From the NCBI GenBank assembly GCA_963931445.1, contig OZ007016.1, positions 868,001 to 932,000 on the forward strand: a DNA stretch of 64,000 bases, given 5' to 3'. The stretch comes from CALXVA01 sp944393025 (GTDB lineage Bacteria > Bacillota > Clostridia > TANB77 > CAG-508). Numbering within the stretch: the first letter of the stretch is position 1; each line of letters starts with the position of its first letter. Below, in pieces: positions 26,700 to 35,284 of this stretch. Below the pieces are notes generated by a model that saw only the letters and a list, made by a program, of their open reading frames with translations, made no database searches and was not told the DNA's origin. The position numbers and the translations under genes are program-made.

Positions 26700-27701
26700 A
26701 TGGGAAAAATAAAATACTTATTTAAACGCATTATTCAAATGGATTATAAGAATATGCTAAATATTGCTAAAAAAATATCAAAAAAAACACATAAAAGCTA
26801 TATTTTAATTGTTTTAGATATAATTAGATGTGGTTTTAAATATCAAGCGGGATATTATGATTATCAAGAATTTGAATTTTATAATTTAGATTCAAAACAA
26901 AGAAAAACATATTTAACAAGAGGAAAAAACAATGAAATTATTAAAAGATTTAATGATAAGTCTAAATTTCATATTATAGATAACAAAAATGAATTTTATA
27001 CAAATTTTAAAGAATTTATAAAAAGAGATTGGATTTTAATAGATGGAAATAATTTTGATGATTTTAATAATTTCTTGAAATTAAATAAAGAAGTAATTGT
27101 AAAACCAGCTGATGGAGAAGGTGGTAAAGGTGTAGAAAAAGTAAAATTTAAAAGCGAAGAAGAGAATAGATATTTGTACAAAAAGTTAATAGATAATAAT
27201 CAAAACATTGTTGAACAATGTATTATTCAACATGAAGATTTAAATAAATTATATAATAATTCAGTAAATTCTATGAGAATGTTTACTTTTTATAAAGATG
27301 GAGAATCATATTTTTTACAAGCTATACTTAAAATAGGAAATGGTGGAGTTGTAGATAACTTTTCAAGTGGTGGAATGTATACATATGTTAATGATGAGGG
27401 ATATGTTTATGTAGAAGCCATTGATAGAGAAGATAACATATATTATGAACATCCAATTTCTAAAAGTAAAATTGTAGGATTTAAAGTACCAATGTTTAAT
27501 GAAGCAGTAGAATTGGTAAAAAAAGCAGCAAAAGTTGTACCAGAAATAGGATATATTGGATGGGATGTTGCAATATCTGAAAATGGTCCAATTATTATAG
27601 AAGGAAATTGTTTTCCCGGAGTATTTCAAGTAAAACCAAGTTTGGATAAAAATAAAGTAGGTTTAATTCCAAAATATAATGAAATAATGCAAATATTTTA
27701 G
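26700..27701 (+). CDS. Sugar-transfer-associated ATP-grasp protein, copy 1
   Basis: The 333-aa protein has an ATP-grasp core: KPADGEGGKGVEKVKF is the glycine-rich nucleotide loop near residue 140, and IGWDVAISENGPIIIEGNCFPG near residue 285 supplies metal ligands. The N-terminal helical part contains FYNLDSKQRKTYLTRGKNNEI. This matches the ATP-grasp family found beside polysaccharide genes (TupA-type), which ligates carboxylate and amine groups on sugars or peptides. It begins 16 bases after the flippase stop. Substrate unknown. Confidence 0.85.
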   Translation: MGKIKYLFKRIIQMDYKNMLNIAKKISKKTHKSYILIVLDIIRCGFKYQAGYYDYQEFEFYNLDSKQRKTYLTRGKNNEIIKRFNDKSKFHIIDNKNEFYTNFKEFIKRDWILIDGNNFDDFNNFLKLNKEVIVKPADGEGGKGVEKVKFKSEEENRYLYKKLIDNNQNIVEQCIIQHEDLNKLYNNSVNSMRMFTFYKDGESYFLQAILKIGNGGVVDNFSSGGMYTYVNDEGYVYVEAIDREDNIYYEHPISKSKIVGFKVPMFNEAVELVKKAAKVVPEIGYIGWDVAISENGPIIIEGNCFPGVFQVKPSLDKNKVGLIPKYNEIMQIF

Positions 27702-27764
27702 TTTATAATCTTTTAATTTATTGTATAGAATCTATTATTAAAATTAAATAAAGGAGAAGAAAAA

Positions 27765-28760
27765 TTGAGAAGAACTATTTATATATTAAAAAGGTTAAAA
27801 GATATAGATAAGAAAGCTATGTTTGAAAAAGTAGAGTCTATACATAAAAAAACAGGAAAATCAAAAATTTACATTTTATATGATATGCAAAAATGTGCAA
27901 GAAAATATGGTGCAGGATATATGGACTATGATTTATTTGAAATGTATAATTTAAATGCAAAACAGCGTAATACATATTTGACTAGAGGAAGAAATAATGA
28001 ATTAGTTAATAAATATAATGATAAAGCATATTTTCATATATTTGAAAATAAAGATGAGTTTAATATCTTGTTTAAAGATTATATAAAAAGAGATTGGATA
28101 ACAGTAAAAGAAAAAACAAAAGAAGAAATAATTGATTTTATGAAAAAGCATAATGAATTTATGGCAAAACCAATAGATGGTGGATGTGGACATGGAATTG
28201 AGAAAATAAATGTAAAAGATTACAATTCTTTAGATGATATTTATAACAAATTAGTATCAGGAAATAATAATTATGAACTTGAAGAAGTTATAAAGCAACA
28301 TCCAGAAGTAAGTAAAATATACCCAGATGCAATAAATACAGTAAGAGTTGTAACAATTTTAAAAAATGGAACAACACATATTATATGTGCATATTTTAGA
28401 ATTGGAAATGGCAAATTTGTTGATAATTTCAATAGTGGAGGAATGGTAGCTCCAGTAAATGAAATAACAGGAGAAGTTACAGATAAAGCAATAGATAAAA
28501 ATAAAAATTTATATAATACACATCCTCAAACTGGAACAGAAATAAAAGGATTTAAATTTCCAGATTGGGAAAAAGCAATAGAACTTTGCAGAAAAGTCTC
28601 AAAAGTTGTTCCACAAATGGGATATATAGGATGGGATGTATGTTTTACACCAGATGGACCAATATTAGTAGAAGGCAATGAATTTCCAGGTCATGATATA
28701 TATCAATTACCAGAACATACACCAGAAAAAATTGGAATAATGCCTAAGTTTGATATATAA
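27765..28760 (+). CDS. Sugar-transfer-associated ATP-grasp protein, copy 2
   Basis: The 331-aa protein is a clear paralogue of the preceding gene: FEMYNLNAKQRNTYLTRGRN, KPIDGGCGHGIEKI and GYIGWDVCFTPDGPILVEGN all align. It starts at TTG 27765 after AAAGGAGAAG. The C-terminus differs (HDIYQLPEHTPEKIGIM), so the two copies probably act on related but different acceptors. The pair next to a flippase suggests cell-surface glycan modification. Confidence 0.85.
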   Translation: MRRTIYILKRLKDIDKKAMFEKVESIHKKTGKSKIYILYDMQKCARKYGAGYMDYDLFEMYNLNAKQRNTYLTRGRNNELVNKYNDKAYFHIFENKDEFNILFKDYIKRDWITVKEKTKEEIIDFMKKHNEFMAKPIDGGCGHGIEKINVKDYNSLDDIYNKLVSGNNNYELEEVIKQHPEVSKIYPDAINTVRVVTILKNGTTHIICAYFRIGNGKFVDNFNSGGMVAPVNEITGEVTDKAIDKNKNLYNTHPQTGTEIKGFKFPDWEKAIELCRKVSKVVPQMGYIGWDVCFTPDGPILVEGNEFPGHDIYQLPEHTPEKIGIMPKFDI

Positions 28761-28879
28761 AAAATAGAGATAAATATAAATTTGCAGAAGAATTTATGCC
28801 AAAAACAAGAAAAGAGTAAATTAACTATAATACTTTTGTAAAGTAAATTAACAAAGAAGTAAAATGGAGATAATAATAT

Positions 28880-29164
28880 ATGAATGATATTACAAAATAT
28901 TTTATATTATATTTAATAATAATTAATATTATAGCTTTTTTGGCAATGTATATAGATAAAAGAAAGGCAAAATATGGTAAATGGAGAATACAAGAACAAT
29001 CCTTGTTCATATTAGCTTTAATAGGTGGAAGTATTGGTGCAATTATTGGAATGAATATTTTTAGACACAAAACAAAAAAATTAAGGTTTTCTATAGGTTT
29101 TCCAATAATATTAATTTTACAAATAGTATTAATTATTTCTATTTGGAATGATTTCGTTGCATAA
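28880..29164 (+). CDS. DUF1294 membrane protein
   Basis: The 94-aa protein has three membrane segments and the family pattern MYIDKRKAKYGKWRIQE, LFILALIGGSIGAIIGM and FRHKTKKLRFSIG. Its function is unknown. It is preceded by AAATGGAGATAAT. Confidence 0.88.
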   Translation: MNDITKYFILYLIIINIIAFLAMYIDKRKAKYGKWRIQEQSLFILALIGGSIGAIIGMNIFRHKTKKLRFSIGFPIILILQIVLIISIWNDFVA

Positions 29165-29248
29165 GAAAAGTTGGTAGAATTAAAATATACAATAGACTAA
29201 AGTTACATTGATTAAGGCACATACTTATAGTATTTTAGAAAATTAACT

Positions 29249-29277
29249 TTGACAAATTTATTAAAAAAATATATAAT
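29249..29277 (+). promoter_or_regulatory. Perfect consensus promoter of the 29.3-kb RNA
   Basis: TTGACA (29249-29254), 17 bases, TATAAT (29272-29277), a full sigma-A consensus match. Confidence 0.88.
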
Positions 29278-29326
29278 ATATAAACTACATCATATGATGT
29301 AAATAAATTAAAAAGGAGAAATCTAA

Positions 29327-29491
29327 ATGCGGCAAAATAGGCAGATGAGAAGGATGAAAGGAGAAATAGTGCAAGGACTTCCTCTTGACACAGGAAGAAA
29401 AATTCCTTATCCTGAAACTGGCAAGGAAAACGAAATTGCCAGAAAAGGACAAAATCCTGCCGATTGGAAACCCGGCACTACGAATAAGTAG
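29327..29491 (+). CDS. Alternative 54-aa ORF inside the 29.3-kb RNA
   Basis: ATG 29327 lies seven bases after AAAAGGAGAA and opens 54 codons (MRQNRQMRRMKGEIVQGLPL and onward to PADWKPGTTNK). The composition is basic and Gly/Pro-rich, unlike other small proteins here. Hairpins run through the frame. It may be a real small protein or a chance frame in a structured RNA. Confidence 0.3.
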   Translation: MRQNRQMRRMKGEIVQGLPLDTGRKIPYPETGKENEIARKGQNPADWKPGTTNK

Positions 29492-29518
29492 GGCCGGTAA
29501 GTGAGATTTAGATTGATG

Positions 29519-29548
29519 AAAAAGTGGAGGCAATTGCCTCCACTTTTT
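29519..29548 (+). terminator. Terminator of the 29.3-kb RNA
   Basis: AAAAAGTGGAGGCAATTGCC and the complementary right arm form a perfect palindrome of 30 bases ending in five T. Confidence 0.9.
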
Positions 29549-29767
29549 CTAGGAAAGCTTGAAAGATTTTAATTATATCATAAAATAAAAATAAATAACT
29601 TATTCAATATAAGATATATATTAAATAATAACATTTAGATTACTATAATATTAATTTTTATTTAATTTTATATTTACATTTTAAAAAATTATATATATAA
29701 TTAGCAAAGAAAAAAGTGCATAAAAAATTTTAATTGACAAAAGATATAAATAATAGGGAGGAACAAT

Positions 29768-32389
29768 ATGGATAAAAAATATGTGTATTTATTTAAAGAA
29801 GGAAATGCCAATATGCGCGAATTACTTGGAGGAAAAGGAGCAAATTTAGCAGAAATGACAAATTTAGGTCTTCCAATTCCACAAGGATTTACAATAACTA
29901 CAGAAGCTTGTATAGAGTATTATAATAATAATGAAAATATGTCTGAAGAAGTTAAATATCAAATATTTTTGAACTTAAAAGAATTAGAAAGAATAACTGG
30001 TAAAAAATTTGGAAATCCTGAAAAACCACTTCTTGTTTCTGTTCGTTCTGGAGCAAGAGCATCAATGCCAGGAATGATGGATACTATTTTAAATTTAGGT
30101 TTAAATAAAGAAGTTGTAGAGGCAATGGCTAAGAAAAATGAAAGATTTGCTTATGACAGCTATAGAAGATTTATACAAATGTTTAGTGATGTTGTAATGG
30201 AAATTCCAAAATCATTATTTGAGGAAGAAATAGAGAAAATTAAACAAAAGAAAAAAGTAAAATTAGATACAGAACTTGATGCAAATGATTTAAAAGAATT
30301 AGTAGAAATTTTTAAATCTATTTATAAAAAAGAAATAGGAAAAGAATTTCCATCTAATCCCGAAGAACAGCTAATTGCAGCAGCAATTGCAGTATTTAAA
30401 TCATGGAATAATCCAAGAGCAATAACATATAGAAGATTAAACGATATACCAAGTAGCTGGGGAACAGCAGTTAATATTCAAGAAATGGTATTTGGAAATA
30501 TGGGAGAAGATTGTGGAACTGGTGTTGCATTTTCGCGTAACCCAGCAACAGGTGAAAATAAAATATTTGGCGAATATTTAATGAATGCACAAGGAGAAGA
30601 TGTTGTTGCAGGTATTCGTACACCTGAACCAATAGAAACATTAAAAGAAACAGATATGGAAGCATATCAAGATTTTGTAATGTATGCAAATATGTTAGAA
30701 AAACATTATAAAGATATGCAAGATATGGAATTTACAATAGAAAATGGAAAGCTATATTTCTTACAAACAAGGAATGGAAAAAGAACTGGAACAGCAGCAC
30801 TTCAAATAGCAGTAGACCTAGTAAATGAAGGCATGATAACAGAAAAAGAAGCAGTTTTAAGAGTTGAACCAAATCAATTAGACCAATTATTACATCCAAA
30901 TTTTAATGCAGAAAAGTTAAAATTAGTAAAACCAATTACTAAAGGATTAGCAGCATCTCCAGGAGCAGCAACAGGGAAAGTTGTATTTACAGCAGAGGAT
31001 GCATTAGAAAAATTTGAATCGGGAGAAAAGGATTTAATACTAGTAAGACTTGAAACATCACCAGAAGATATAGATGGTATGCATGTATGCCATGGAATAC
31101 TTACTGTAAGAGGTGGAATGACATCACATGCTGCAGTTGTTGCTCGTGGAATGGGAACTTGTTGTGTATCAGGATGTTCAAATATATCTATAAATGAAGA
31201 AATGAAAACATTTATAGTAGATGGAAAAACATATAAAGAAGGAGATTGGATTTCACTTGATGGTACAACTGGAAATGTATATGGAGAAAAAATTGACACA
31301 GTAAAAGCAGAAGTTACAGGAAATTTTGCTAAATTTATGGAGTGGGCAGATAAATATAGACAAATGGAAGTGAGAACAAATGCAGACACTCCAAGAGATG
31401 CAAAACAAGCATATGAATTTGGAGCACAAGGTATTGGATTATGTAGAACGGAACACATGTTTTTTGCACCTGAAAGAATTGCAGCAATAAGGGAAATGAT
31501 TGTAGCTAAAACAAAAGAGCAGAGAGAAAAAGCATTAGATAAAATACTTCCAATGCAAAGAGAGGATTTTGAAGGCTTATTTAGAGAAATGAAAGGCTAT
31601 CCAGTAACTATAAGACTATTAGATCCACCACTTCATGAATTTTTACCACATACAGATGATGAAATAGAAGCCTTAGCAAAGGATATGAATATGACATTTG
31701 AAGAATTAAAAAATGTTGTAGTCGGATTACATGAATTTAATCCTATGATGGGACATAGAGGTTGTAGATTAGATGTAACATATCCTGAGATTGGTGTAAT
31801 GCAAACAAAAGCAATTATAGGAGCTGCTATAAATGTTAAAAAAGAAGGCATAGATGTAAAACCTGAAATAATGATTCCATTAGTTGGAGATTATAAAGAA
31901 CTTGTATATGTAAAAAATATAATAACAAAAACAGCAAATGAAATATTAGAAAAAGAAAAAATTGATTTAAAATATATGATAGGAACAATGATAGAAATTC
32001 CAAGAGCAGCACTAATTGCAGACAAAATTGCAAAAGAAGCAGAGTTCTTCTCATTTGGCACAAATGATTTAACACAAATGACATTTGGTTTCAGTCGTGA
32101 TGATGCAGGAAAGTTTTTAGGTGAATATTATTCTAAAAATATTTACGACTTTGATCCATTTGCAAGAGTAGATGAAGAAGGAGTAGGACAATTAGTAGAA
32201 ATGGCTTCAAGATTGGGAAGACAAACAAGACCAGATATTGAACTTGGAATATGTGGAGAACATGGAGGAAATCCAGCTTCAGTTGAATATTGTCACAGAA
32301 TTGGACTTACTTATGTATCTTGTTCACCATTTAGAGTTCCAATAGCACGCTTAGCAGCAGCACAAGCAGCAATAAAATATCCAAGGTAA
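29768..32389 (+). CDS. ppdK: Pyruvate, phosphate dikinase
   Basis: The 873-aa enzyme interconverts pyruvate, ATP and phosphate with PEP, AMP and diphosphate. In anaerobes it often works in the glycolytic direction. The N-terminal ATP-grasp domain has LLGGKGANLAEM and SVRSGARASMPGMMDTI. The swivelling His domain has GGMTSHAAVVARGMGTCCVS near residue 453. The C-terminal PEP-binding barrel has GIGLCRTEHMFF and FFSFGTNDLTQMTFGFSRDD. SD AGGGAGGA precedes ATG 29768. Length is typical (about 875). Confidence 0.98.
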   Translation: MDKKYVYLFKEGNANMRELLGGKGANLAEMTNLGLPIPQGFTITTEACIEYYNNNENMSEEVKYQIFLNLKELERITGKKFGNPEKPLLVSVRSGARASMPGMMDTILNLGLNKEVVEAMAKKNERFAYDSYRRFIQMFSDVVMEIPKSLFEEEIEKIKQKKKVKLDTELDANDLKELVEIFKSIYKKEIGKEFPSNPEEQLIAAAIAVFKSWNNPRAITYRRLNDIPSSWGTAVNIQEMVFGNMGEDCGTGVAFSRNPATGENKIFGEYLMNAQGEDVVAGIRTPEPIETLKETDMEAYQDFVMYANMLEKHYKDMQDMEFTIENGKLYFLQTRNGKRTGTAALQIAVDLVNEGMITEKEAVLRVEPNQLDQLLHPNFNAEKLKLVKPITKGLAASPGAATGKVVFTAEDALEKFESGEKDLILVRLETSPEDIDGMHVCHGILTVRGGMTSHAAVVARGMGTCCVSGCSNISINEEMKTFIVDGKTYKEGDWISLDGTTGNVYGEKIDTVKAEVTGNFAKFMEWADKYRQMEVRTNADTPRDAKQAYEFGAQGIGLCRTEHMFFAPERIAAIREMIVAKTKEQREKALDKILPMQREDFEGLFREMKGYPVTIRLLDPPLHEFLPHTDDEIEALAKDMNMTFEELKNVVVGLHEFNPMMGHRGCRLDVTYPEIGVMQTKAIIGAAINVKKEGIDVKPEIMIPLVGDYKELVYVKNIITKTANEILEKEKIDLKYMIGTMIEIPRAALIADKIAKEAEFFSFGTNDLTQMTFGFSRDDAGKFLGEYYSKNIYDFDPFARVDEEGVGQLVEMASRLGRQTRPDIELGICGEHGGNPASVEYCHRIGLTYVSCSPFRVPIARLAAAQAAIKYPR

Positions 32390-32399
32390 GAGGTATAAA

Positions 32400-32531
32400 A
32401 TGAATATAAATAATAAGCTAAAAATGTATTTTGAAGATGAAGAATATAAAAGATTTTTAGAAGATATTGTTTTATTGACTAATAATAAAGAACTATTTAG
32501 AAAAAAATTCTTAGAAGTAAATGAACTTTAG
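32400..32531 (+). CDS. 43-aa protein downstream of ppdK
   Basis: ATG 32400 follows AAGAGGTATAAA, ten bases after the ppdK stop. The 43-codon frame (MNINNKLKMYFEDEEYKRFL and on to FLEVNEL) is helical and highly charged, with no Cys or membrane segment. Its last codons lie in the terminator hairpin. Tight spacing suggests co-expression with ppdK. The family is not recognised. Confidence 0.55.
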   Translation: MNINNKLKMYFEDEEYKRFLEDIVLLTNNKELFRKKFLEVNEL

Positions 32532-32556
32532 GGGTATTCCTTAAAGTTCTTTTATT
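32523..32556 (+). terminator. Terminator after ppdK and the 43-aa gene
   Basis: GAACTTTA (32523-32530) and TAAAGTTC (32542-32549) with GG/CC extension, then TTTTATT. Confidence 0.85.
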
Positions 32557-32590
32557 GTAATTAGTATTCAGAAATATGAATTAAATTTTA

Positions 32591-32619
32591 TTGATAAATA
32601 TATTTACATATGGTAAAAT
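32591..32619 (+). promoter_or_regulatory. Promoter of a very short transcript
   Basis: TTGATA (32591-32596), 17 bases with TGG at the end, TAAAAT (32614-32619). Confidence 0.6.
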
Positions 32620-32649
32620 GTGAACAAAAATAACATAAGGTGATGTAAT

Positions 32650-32715
32650 ATGAAAAAAAGTAGCTATAAAGATTATAGCTACTTTTTCAATTTCAAAGAT
32701 GCTTTTTTAAAATAA
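32650..32715 (+). CDS. 21-codon ORF that contains a terminator hairpin
   Basis: ATG 32650 lies eight bases after AAGGTGAT and encodes MKKSSYKDYSYFFNFKDAFLK. A 15-bp perfect hairpin with a 3-base loop (32655-32687), ending in five T, covers codons 2-13. Translation would prevent the hairpin from forming. It may be a leader peptide/attenuator for the surface protein at 32796, or a small RNA with a chance ORF. Confidence 0.35.
   Translation: MKKSSYKDYSYFFNFKDAFLK
32655..32687 (+). terminator. Strong hairpin terminator within the mini-ORF
   Basis: AAAAAGTAGCTATAA, loop AGA, TTATAGCTACTTTTT: 15 perfect pairs and a T tail. Confidence 0.8.
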
Positions 32716-32795
32716 AAATGTAAAAAATTTCATAAATAAAAAATTAAAAACAGAAAAAAATAAAAATAGAAAAACTTGAAATTAGGAGGAAAAAA

Positions 32796-33929
32796 ATGAA
32801 AAATATAATAAATCTATGTTTTATCTTATTATCTGTTTTAGTAATATTAATATTATTACCTACTATATGTAGTGCAGCAACAGCAACAGATGAAGAATCT
32901 TTAAATAGTGTTATACAAAGTGCAGATTCTGGTTCCACAATCGAAATAAAAAATAATATTACTATAACTAAACCAATAGTAATAGCTAAAGAACTTATAA
33001 TAGACGGAAATGGATATACTATAGCAGGTTCTACAGAGTGGACATCTACAACAGGAAATCAAACTATGTTTACAGCACAATCTTCAAAAGCTAAATTAAC
33101 TTTAAAGAATATTAATTTAAATAATGGACCAAAATATGGTGTGCAATCTTATGATGGAGCAACTGTGATTTTAGATAATGTTTCTATAACTGGATTTAGA
33201 TATGGAGGTGTTCTTGTAAATGGGGGAAATGTTGAGATTATAGATTTACATTTAGGATATAATGGAACAGGAGCAAACAATGGTATTGAAATTGATAAAG
33301 GTGCTGCAGCAAAAAATAATCCAACACTAATTATGAATGGAACTTTAACATCAGATTCAAAAGAAAATGTTGTTCGTGCAGCAGAAAATGGTTACCTTAC
33401 AGAATTTACAATAACAAATACAGAAAATACAACAAATAAAGTTGTAATAGCAGGAGACAAAGTTGTTTTAACAGATGAGAATAATAATGTTATATCTGAA
33501 TCAAAAATCCCAGATAAAGCAACAGCAAATACTGATGAAACTTCAAAAAAAGTAATTATTACTTTAATATGGAACAATAATGAAACCAAGATAACTTTTG
33601 ATGAGGGTGGGTTAATTACTAAAGATATATTAAAATCATATATAAATTTAGATTCAGATTATAAAATAGATGGCTTTTATCTTGACAAAGAATTTACAAA
33701 AGAATTTAATTTTGATGAAGAGTTAAGCAAAGATCTTTCAATATACACTAAAATATCAAAAATAGAGAATAGTGATAATATAGAAGACGAAGATATAAAA
33801 GAGGAAATAGAAGAAGAAAAAGATGATGTACCAAAAACTGGTGTAGAAAGTTATTTAGGTTTAGCTATTTTTTCAATATTACTATCAACAATAGGAATAG
33901 TATATATAAATAAAAAGAATGAAAAATAA
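32796..33929 (+). CDS. VPKTG cell-wall-anchored surface protein, beta-helix type
   Basis: The 377-aa protein has a signal peptide (1-29, ending TICSAAT). A right-handed beta-helix/pectate lyase-like region follows (about 30-220: SGSTIEIKNNITITKPIVI, KLTLKNINLNNGPKYGVQSY). An InlB-like domain covers about 240-325 (ITFDEGGLITKD). After an acidic stretch comes the sorting signal VPKTG near residue 345, a membrane segment and the tail NKKNEK. A class B sortase is encoded 120 bases downstream. The ligand is unknown. Catalysis is unlikely; adhesion is more plausible. Confidence 0.87.
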   Translation: MKNIINLCFILLSVLVILILLPTICSAATATDEESLNSVIQSADSGSTIEIKNNITITKPIVIAKELIIDGNGYTIAGSTEWTSTTGNQTMFTAQSSKAKLTLKNINLNNGPKYGVQSYDGATVILDNVSITGFRYGGVLVNGGNVEIIDLHLGYNGTGANNGIEIDKGAAAKNNPTLIMNGTLTSDSKENVVRAAENGYLTEFTITNTENTTNKVVIAGDKVVLTDENNNVISESKIPDKATANTDETSKKVIITLIWNNNETKITFDEGGLITKDILKSYINLDSDYKIDGFYLDKEFTKEFNFDEELSKDLSIYTKISKIENSDNIEDEDIKEEIEEEKDDVPKTGVESYLGLAIFSILLSTIGIVYINKKNEK

Positions 33930-33942
33930 GATAAGTAAGAAT

Positions 33943-34026
33943 AAATTACAATAATATATTCTAAAATAATTTGTTGTAATTTCCTATTAGATAAATTACG
34001 AGAATAGACAATAGCAGTCTATTCTC
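33943..34026. other. Intergenic hairpins after the VPKTG gene
   Basis: AAATTACAA (33943-33951) pairs with TTGTAATTT (33974-33982). The same right arm can instead pair with AAATTAC (33993-33999), giving mutually exclusive folds. TTTCCTATTAGATAAA (33980-33995) is identical to part of the 140-bp repeat and may be a relic. A second hairpin GAGAATAGAC/GTCTATTCTC lies at 34000-34026, 26 bases before the sortase start. Confidence 0.5.
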
Positions 34027-34051
34027 TCCTACATATTATGGAGAAAGGTTA

Positions 34052-34849
34052 ATGAAAGAAAATTATAATAAATTAATTAACAACATAATTTGTTTTGCAT
34101 TAATAATAATAATTATTATATCTAATATATATATTGTAAAATATTTGTCAATGAAAAAGGAAGCAAAAGAAGAAAGTGAATTATTAAATGAGACTAATAT
34201 AAAAGAAAATACTATAGAATCAAAAAAAAATGAAAATACAATATATATAAGTGAAGAAACCGAGAGAATGTTTAAAATAAAAAAATTACAAGAACAAAAT
34301 TCGGATATTGTTGGATGGATTGAAATTGAAGGAACTAATATAAGCTATCCTGTATTACAAAGTGAAGATGATAAATATTATTTAACTCATAATTATAAAA
34401 AAGAAAAATCAGAAAAAGGGTCTATATTTTTAAGTAAAGATTATAATTGGAAACTTCCAAGTGATAATTTACTCATATATGGTCATAATTTAGTAAGTGG
34501 ACAAATGTTTAACAATTTATTAAATTATAAAGATAAAGAATTTTATATTAAACATCCAAACATTAGATTTACTACAGAAAATGAAGATATAGAATTCGAA
34601 ATTATTTCGGCTTTTTACTCAAAAGTTTTTTTAAAATCAGAAGATGATGTATTTAAGTATTATAATTTTATAACTGCAAAATCAGAAAAAGACTATAATA
34701 ATTTTATAGAAAATGCTAAAGAAGCTTCTTTATATAATATAAATAAAGATATAGAATATGGAGATAGGTTGATTACTTTAGTCACATGTTCTTATCATGT
34801 AAAAGATGGAAGATTTGTGGTGATTGGAGCTCAAAATAATTATTTATAA
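34052..34849 (+). CDS. srtB: Class B sortase
   Basis: The 265-aa protein has a membrane anchor (residues 12-30) and an extracytoplasmic sortase fold. The class B signature IVGWIEIEGTNISYPVLQ and NYKKEKSEKGSIFLS are present. Catalytic His is in LIYGHNLVSG near residue 148, Cys in TLVTCSYH near 248 and Arg in DGRFVVIGA near 256. The upstream VPKTG protein is the likely substrate. SD GAGAAAGG precedes ATG 34052. Confidence 0.93.
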   Translation: MKENYNKLINNIICFALIIIIIISNIYIVKYLSMKKEAKEESELLNETNIKENTIESKKNENTIYISEETERMFKIKKLQEQNSDIVGWIEIEGTNISYPVLQSEDDKYYLTHNYKKEKSEKGSIFLSKDYNWKLPSDNLLIYGHNLVSGQMFNNLLNYKDKEFYIKHPNIRFTTENEDIEFEIISAFYSKVFLKSEDDVFKYYNFITAKSEKDYNNFIENAKEASLYNINKDIEYGDRLITLVTCSYHVKDGRFVVIGAQNNYL

Positions 34850-34883
34850 TTGCAATGCATAAAAAAATATGTTAATATACTGG

Positions 34884-34889
34884 TATAAT
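34884..34889 (+). promoter_or_regulatory. Extended -10 box before the zinc-ribbon gene
   Basis: TGGTATAAT matches the extended -10 form. No good -35 is seen. Confidence 0.45.
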
Positions 34890-34989
34890 ACAGTTTTAAA
34901 ATTCCTGTTCTAATTTAAGAGCAGTTTATATAAAAATAACCTGTTAACCCACTTATTTTAGGAAGCCAATTGGCAAGGAGGAATAATTC

Positions 34990-35235
34990 ATGGTAAATAA
35001 AAAAATTATTGTCACATGTGATGAATGTGGTTCAACAGATGTAAATTCAAAGGAAGAATATTACAATCAGCGATATCGTAGAGTAAAAGATGTTGTAACT
35101 CTAGACAGAACCTATCTTTCTTTAAAATCAGTAGATACCAAATTGATTTGTCATTGTAACAATTGTGGCAAAAATTTTGAAGAATACCTAGGTAGCGAAG
35201 AATATGATTTACTACCTGATGAAATTGAAGTATAA
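34990..35235 (+). CDS. Small zinc-ribbon protein
   Basis: The 81-aa protein has two Cys pairs, TCDECGS near residue 10 and CHCNNCGK near residue 57, which should bind one zinc. The segment between them is charged and Tyr-rich. Acidic C-terminus YDLLPDEIEV. SD AAGGAGGA precedes ATG 34990 and is next to the palindrome GCCAATTGGC (34965-34974). No family name can be given. A nucleic-acid-binding or adaptor role is possible. Confidence 0.75.
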   Translation: MVNKKIIVTCDECGSTDVNSKEEYYNQRYRRVKDVVTLDRTYLSLKSVDTKLICHCNNCGKNFEEYLGSEEYDLLPDEIEV

Positions 35236-35239
35236 CCTA

Positions 35240-35276
35240 TATAATAGAAGAAGGAATAAAAACCTTCTTCTATTGT
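35240..35276. terminator. Bidirectional terminator between zinc-ribbon gene and asnB
   Basis: AATAGAAGAAGG and CCTTCTTCTATT enclose an A-rich loop. Confidence 0.8.
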
Positions 35277-35284
35277 TATGTTAA

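Larger units (their letters stand above)
29284..29548 (+). ncRNA. Candidate abundant structured RNA, about 265 nt (raiA-like?)
   Basis: The transcription unit lies between a consensus promoter and a 15-bp perfect hairpin terminator (29519-29548). It is much richer in G and C than the genome. It can form CTTCCT/AGGAAG, CTGGCAA/TTGCCAG and CCGGC/GCCGG hairpins, separated by purine-rich segments such as GGCAGATGAGAAGGATGAAA. This is how structured RNAs stand out in AT-rich DNA. Size, promoter strength and the 5' part remind me of the raiA RNA class of Clostridia, from memory only. It could alternatively encode the 54-aa ORF at 29327. The flanking 29165-29248 and 29549-29767 hold no gene. Confidence 0.6.

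Noticed and set aside
29327..29491. tmRNA, SRP RNA or 6S RNA
   Set aside because: No tRNA-like ends or tag frame, no GGAA-loop domain with conserved SRP bases, and no long central bubble hairpin.
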